A stretch of 64,000 nt of DNA from Chondrus crispus. Taxonomy: Eukaryota; Rhodophyta; Florideophyceae; Gigartinales; Gigartinaceae. Positions 59,033-64,000 of this stretch are shown in pieces (positions within the stretch are counted from its first letter, which is position 1; every line of letters starts with the position of its first letter). A program made the position numbers and the translations under genes. The notes under the pieces are model-generated. The model was given only the letters and a program-made list of their open reading frames with translations, ran no database searches and was not told the DNA's origin. The stretch is taken from positions 1-64,000 of the forward strand of contig NW_005179068.1 of the NCBI RefSeq assembly GCF_000350225.1, in the 5' to 3' direction.

Positions 59033-61300
59033 AACCGTAACAATTTGTTCTCTGCGTTGGTAGAATATTTACCGAAGTAAATATATGTCTGACTTCAATG
59101 TCGAGTCAGATCTTGAAAAGCCGACCCTTCCGAGAGCGCGTGCCGCGTACGACGGGAACAGTCGGGAGGAGTTGGTCTCTCCGGTTTGTCCACAAACAGG
59201 GCGCGTACAGCAGGAAGGTAGACTACCGAAGGGCAGCGGATGCAACAAGTCACCGTTGCCCGGGGACAGGGGTGCCGAGTTGGATAGGCTGACTCCGTGC
59301 GCGAGGTTCTAATATTCAAACGCGAACTATAACGCCGCGTGGTTCAACAGTCTCCTCACTGCTCGGTTGTCAATGCTTGACGCCCTCTCGAGCCTTCGAC
59401 TATGCCGGACTAGTTGCACTAGGATTTTGGTTGTGCAATTAAAGCACTGTGTTGTTCTGTTCTTTTTGTTCGTTGTTGGTTTCTTTTGATATCTATCCGC
59501 AAACGTATCTACTTATATCGATAATGCAGAGCTACTTCATTCGTAATGCTCCAGCTAGGTGCCTCTCGATAAAGCAAAAACGATGGCCGCTGGCAGGATA
59601 CTGTATTTGGCGCACATGCCATGTATGCAATATCAACCCTGAAGTTCAGATTCCCATTTCGAGAATCGCAAGCCTGATTTATCATATCCATTTCCTTCGT
59701 TGGTTCCATGCGTGCAGATTAACAGGCTGTATTTTGAACTTCCTCTTCCATTTCGACGTTCGGCCAATACGCGATTAATGGAACTCTGTAGTTTTTCCAA
59801 GAGGAAAGGGAGTAGAAAGAATTCAAACAATTCTAGTCTCGATAGCTTTACGCGACTTCTGTTTTTCATTTGTGTCGCACTGTCGTCTTGAAATCTGTTC
59901 GCCTGTACTTCTCGAACGAAATTGTCAAACATTCTGTTCGCTTCACGAATGTACCGCCTTTCCAGTTCCGAGTAGACATCGTCCACAGCAATTTTGATAA
60001 CACGAAAAGCAGAATCACAGGTCCAGCTCTCGAGTCCGCATGTGATCTACTTCGCGTGCTTAAAATGTCGCCCATATCGCTCTCTTCTTCTTCTGCCGCT
60101 TCTGGGAAGGGATCAGAGGCCTTCGCTGTGTCGTCTACCCCCTCTTCTACGTAGTCCATAGGTTCCATAAATAAAACTGAATGCATATCTTCAAAGACAG
60201 TCTGGTTTGCATCTGAAACTTTATTCCCCAATCTTAGATGAGAATGTGATCGCAGTTCGCTCAATTCGTGTTCAACCCCGACATGGTTCTCTCATCATAG
60301 AAACCATCTTCGTCTTCAGAACTAGAAAAAGACTCTCCAGCTGCTAATCTACTGAGAAGTTCTTCGTGTTGCTGTGATCACGGGACGTCCTCTGGATCCA
60401 TACTTTCAGAACTTTCGCGGCCCATGCGATTCTCATCTTCAGAACTCGCGTGACTTTCGAGATGAAGATTTTCATGAGGAGGCAACGGCGCATCTCTTGC
60501 AATTTGGTGGGGTGTGTTAGATGCGTTTGTAGTACGATCTTCCCCTGATGTCAGAACACCGTCCTCATGTTGGGTTAAAGTCCTTGGTGGTGTAAAGTCA
60601 AAAGATAATGTCCAATTTACATCGCTGTTTGTTGGTCTGATGCTTTTCCCGATCCTTGGCCACAAAGACTAGCGTTGCACACGAATTGCGGTACTGCCTG
60701 TGGAACTTTGAAAACGCGGTGGCAAATCGTCTCGAAACACAGTACGCGATGTATCACGTGAGCATTGTGCCGTATCTGGAACAGCGAGGAGTTCAGGTGA
60801 TGGAGGAGAGTCAGAGTTCGACGACATGTTTTGCACACCAAAAGGAAGTGACGTAATTTGAATTGAGCTCTGGCTTGAAAAACATAAAGTGATTATGGGT
60901 CCAGTCATTCTGTCACCGGGACACACAAATTTGTCAGGAAACGGTGTAACGATGACGGCGCAGCATTTGGAGAAGATCAGAAGACGCACGGGGGCGAAAT
61001 GTTCGCGCAGGGTTGGATGAGTTGATGTTAGTTGACCGAAAAAGTCAGAAAGTCCTGAGTAAGTTGTACTATGCCGTGTTGTATTGCGGAAGCAGGAGGC
61101 TCTTCCAAGAAGGAAATGTCGTAGTAGACCGAAATCGAGTAAGTCGATCGCAATGGACGATAGAAAGCGACCTCGTAGACTGTCAGGCGACATGGTAGAC
61201 ATTCGTAGAATGCGTCAGACACCTCACATTGATTCTGTAGACTGGCACGTCATTCTCCGTGATATTCTCTCAAAACGTCTCTCTATGAAATAGACAAAAC
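59033..61300. other. Mixed remnants, no supported gene
   Basis: Minus-strand open stretches at 59633-60264 read as an acidic segment (PEAAEEEESDMGD) followed in another frame by AVDDVYSELERRYIREANRMFDNFVREVQANR. Further short ones lie at 60378-60665 and 60669-61202. They could be the N-terminal part of the transposon gene to the left or a separate decayed gene. 59085-59320 is a short GC-rich block. Nothing recognised. Confidence 0.3.
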
Positions 61301-61555
61301 ATCGGTCGATTTCAAGCATAGCGGTAACCACCGGAGCCCACTAACCGACTAAAACAGAGCGTCAACAAAACCTCTGAGTCAATCTCCCAAACACAACTAC
61401 CGAGTCCCCAAAAAGCAATTCAAAACATTCCCAAACCTGTCCACGTGTCCAGCGGGGGCGTGAAAGTAGCAGTTCCAACAGTTGCTGCCAGTGACGCTAA
61501 TTTAAAGTTTTATTAATTAGAGTCACCAACAATAATTAGAAACATACGTGAAACA

Positions 61556-61691
61556 GTACTATTTTGCTATTTAAGGAGACCTCCACTCACAGTGTCACCC
61601 TGGGAATTCTGTCACCGACAGTAAATCTTGTGGGTTGCCTCAAAAGTGGTCCCTGAAGAATTGGAGGTCTCCGGAAATAGCAAAATAGTAC
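61556..61691. mobile_element. Foldback mini-element, 30-bp inverted ends
   Basis: Left arm 61556-61585 (GTACTATTTTGCTATTTAAG...) and right arm 61662-61691 are reverse complements at 28 of 30 positions around a 76-bp centre. The size of 136 bp and lack of coding fit a MITE. No target duplication could be read with certainty. Confidence 0.65.
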
Positions 61692-61866
61692 ACGTCTTAT
61701 TATACTACCGCGGCAGCTTTTGATACGAAAATTTAGGTGACACTACCCTTCCCCGGCAGGGTTACAGTCAGGACCACGATATAAGAGCACCCCGTGCCGC
61801 CCCCTTCATCTGCTCTTATTCCGAGGTTGCTGTTATTCAAGAATTTGGCACAGGATGTCCATTTTA

Positions 61867-62433
61867 CTACCCAGATCGCTGTAGCATCTCACCAATAAGC
61901 AGTTTCCTGGACCCGTGCACAGCAGCACTCCCTCGTAAGCGCGCAAACACGCTTCTCACTCTCCGTAACAACCTCCCAACCTCTGTTACATTGCAATCAT
62001 CAGCAAGTTTTTCTAGCGCTAGCAATAAAGCATTCAGAACTACTGATGTCGGCATGATGGCGCGTTCTTCCCCATTATGTCGTGCTTCGTCATTAAACTC
62101 CTCAACAGTCGCATCGGTTTCCACGCTGTTCCGGTCCGCCTGTACCTCATCCAACGCATCACATACCATAGCTTCGTGTACATCTAGATCGGTCTCGATG
62201 TCAATCCAACGCCTCGCATCCGCCTCGGACACATCACCACGACTTTCATCGGAAAGTGGATCACATGGTTGAACCTCTAGGGTAATACGTTTCATTGCCA
62301 CTAGAATCGCCTGCACATCATCCTCGTCCGAGGCATTACTCATTCTACCAAACGTACTATTGATACAAGCTGCTTTGTGTAGTGCAATAGCACTGCGGTG
62401 GAAGCAATAATAGCCCGGGATCGGGGGGCTCAC
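61867..62433 (-). pseudogene. Tigger/pogo-like transposase, acidic C-terminal part
   Basis: Open frame of 188 codons. From FGRMSNASDEDDVQAILVA on, it reads like the acidic C-terminus of CENP-B/Tigger-type transposases: WIDIETDLDVHEAMVCDALDE, then LNALLLALEKLADDCNVTEVGRLLRRVRSVFARL. The catalytic core on the same strand lies at 63541-64000 and ends with the expected preceding segment (VSQMTIARCLTKSNILP). I therefore take both as one gene separated by about 1.1 kb. An independent small gene starting at MSNASDEDD cannot be excluded. Confidence 0.45.
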
Positions 62434-63540
62434 ATGTGAATAATTGCACAGTTTTTATTTTAATTATTTAATTTTATTTAGTTAACTTAGTTACCATTAA
62501 TTTTCGCTGACAGTAGATTAGATCTAGGATCTAACGCTGCGAGCTACTGTAGTGGCTCCGGCGGGGCGATATATACCTTAGCCCGCTGACCACCAAGTCA
62601 GTAAAGGTAACCCGAGTTGCCGGAGTTGAATGTCGCCTTGGTCGAAGTCCGTCTCTACCAAGACGCTCCCTTCTACCTAAGCCTACGGCATCCTTCAGCG
62701 CTCGGGGGTCCCCTTCCTTTTTCCTTTATTTCCCAATCAAACCCCAGTTGCCGGAGTTAGATCTCGCCTTCGTCAAAGACCGCTTCCGTTCACGCGAGCG
62801 CTTCCCTTCTATGCTGCTAACGACATCCTCTATTGCTCGGGGTCCCATTCCTTTTCCTTATCCTTTTACCTTTTATATATCTAATTCCTATCCTTTTCTA
62901 TCTCTACATCTGTTTTTCCCTTAATTGTGTTGGTTCCATTGGAGTCGGTTGCGACCGATCTGGTGTAGGTGTTTTAGCCATCGGGCAACACGTTGTGTAG
63001 CGCTGCTACTGTTTCAAGTTCCGTAGGAAGGCTGTTGTAACGACGCCTCCGTCGAAGGTTTTACTGTATAAGACAGAGGTGATACCGCCTACCGCGATCG
63101 CGATCGTGCTGGTGAGGGTGTTTTTAGCCATCGGGCAACACGTCGGTAGTAGCGTTGCTACACGGTTACGATCCCGTCGGGTAGTGCTGAACAAGTCCCC
63201 GTCGAAGACCTTGAATTATACCCAAGGTGCTGAAGACGCTCGTCGAGCATTGGCCTTACAACCCAGCGAACAGCGGTTACATTCTCGTAGACAACCCCAA
63301 CCCGCACTCGCCGAGCACTCAAGTCTTCACAAGTCTCTGCCACCATTATCCTCCCGGGCTGGGCCTCTTTCATTACCCCCCGTCGGAGTTGAGCTACTGT
63401 GGGCCGCAAGCCCACACAAAGGGAAAGGGGGTCTCCAACGCTCCGTAGCGCGTGCCATCGGCAGTAGTTGTTTCTGTTGCTGTTTTTCTTCTTTTTGCTT
63501 TCCCGTCGGACTGTGTTCGCGGCCTTCCAGGCACATTGAA
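62434..63540. repeat. Segment with two sets of imperfect tandem repeats, splitting the Tigger-like gene
   Basis: Set 1: GTTGCCGGAGTT...TCGCCTT...GTC units near 62610 and 62750 (about 140-bp period). Set 2: GTGTTTTAGCCATCGGGCAACACGT near 62968 and 63117 (150-bp period). It begins with a very AT-rich stretch (62440-62510). No supported gene; it may be an inserted element. Confidence 0.55.
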
Positions 63541-64000
63541 CTACACTTTGTCCAAAGGGAGAATATTTGACTTCGTCAAACATCTGGCAATTGTCATTTG
63601 AGACACAGTTCTCCAGCTGTAGTGTACCATTTCGGCCACCTCAAGCATGTTTGGGTCATATCCGTGCGACATTCCGCGCATCCCTGCTCTCAGTTGGTGA
63701 GCTCGTAACTCTGTACGATTCTCCAAATTACGAGCAATTTCTGTCAACATCAGGCTTTTGTATTTTCTTTTCCAAGCTGAAATATGCCCATGTCCATGGG
63801 TTAGTGAAGAGCCGTACAGTTGGGTGGCATGAGGTATATGTCAACCTCTCCATTAGGATCACCAACATCAGACCCACGTGGACCACAATTGTTCATGAAC
63901 AAGGCAACTTTTTTGTTCGTCTTTCGTCGTACGTGAGGCGTGAAGACCTCCCAAAACCATCTACGAATCGTGACGCCATCCGCCCAGGCATTTCGTTGGC
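63541..64000 (-). pseudogene. Tigger/pogo-like (CENP-B type) DDE transposase, core, decayed; continues past window
   Basis: In two minus-strand frames read right to left: NAWADGVTIRRWFWEVFTPHVRRKT, KVALFMNNCGPRG, VDIYLMPPNCTALH, PMDMG, AWKRKYKSLMLTEIARN, SWRTVSQMTIARCLTKSNILP. This is the standard order of the DDE_1 domain of Tigger/pogo transposases (L-x-DN, then PPNCT-x-x-x-QPMD-x-G, then K-x-x-Y). The usual D of the DN motif reads N, the Q before PMD is a stop, and a frame change follows, so it is inactive. The cut-and-paste transposase N-terminus lies right of the window. Confidence 0.65.

Noticed and set aside
59085-59312. GC-rich plus and minus frames of about 75 codons
   Set aside because: Open in several frames at once, as GC-rich DNA often is; no motif.
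61153-61293. Small plus-strand frame MDDRKRPRRLSGDMVD...
   Set aside because: 46 codons, no neighbours or motifs to support it; chance length in this composition.
63158-63583. 141-codon minus-strand frame
   Set aside because: Crosses one of the tandem repeats and has no recognisable motif; more likely part of the segment splitting the Tigger-like gene.

Overview
Organism and overall character. The window reads as nuclear DNA of a eukaryote with compact, mostly intronless genes and a heavy load of Ty1/copia-type LTR retrotransposons. The only clearly host-type enzyme genes are two broken tandem relatives of a secreted heparinase II/III-like protein that resembles the D-galactose-2,6-sulfurylases used in carrageenan synthesis. 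My best inference is therefore a carrageenan-making florideophyte red alga such as Chondrus crispus. This is inferred from protein character, not from a search.

Layout. (1) 1-4258: a whole-looking copia element (called CopA-1 here; its left end lies outside the window) ends inside a sulfurylase-like gene, whose N-terminal two thirds read leftward from 6138. (2) 6139-7811: intergenic DNA with a promoter candidate, GTG, AAGCACAAGC and G-rich tandem repeats, and a 19-bp-stem hairpin. (3) 7812-8347: the C-terminal part of a second sulfurylase-like gene, cut by CopA-2 (8348-12921). (4) 12922-40585: a tandem array of about five units of about 3.5 kb. Each full unit holds a pyrimidine-rich minisatellite, a short diverged paralogue (G2) and a 249-codon gene of unknown function (G) on the minus strand with its own TATA-like promoter. 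The array is interrupted by CopA-3 (15446-20020), CopB (about 26915-31582) and CopC (34180-39005, minus strand). (5) 40586-49722: an old, much-broken copia element (CopE, minus strand) that holds a younger copia element (CopD, 41745-46657, perfect 5-bp target duplication) and a 0.66-kb terminal-inverted-repeat element. (6) 49723-64000: a graveyard with a broken GC-rich coding stretch of unknown family, a second copy of the TIR element, a decayed DNA transposon carrying DDE, SAP-like and YqaJ-like nuclease segments, a foldback mini-element, and a decayed Tigger/pogo transposase split by about 1.1 kb of tandem-repeat-bearing DNA.

How the parts relate. Five of the six best-preserved retroelements show long, continuous gag-pol frames; the sixth (CopD) is broken. 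In all four LTR families whose start is visible, the primer-binding site begins GGTTATGG directly after the LTR. This is the half-tRNA-iMet priming known from Drosophila copia. CopA, CopB and CopC share an odd end design: in the 3' terminal repeat the first bases of the LTR occur twice, 42 or 52 bp apart, while the CopA and CopC 5' repeats have the spacer removed. CopA-2, CopA-3 and CopB have flanks that do not match, whereas CopC and CopD have clean 5-bp duplications. This suggests that the tandem array and the sulfurylase locus were reshuffled by recombination between element copies.

Limits. No database search was possible. Family names are from motifs read by eye. Labels CopA-CopE, G, G2 and units A-E belong to this annotation only. 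I saw no tRNA or rRNA gene and no CRISPR array.
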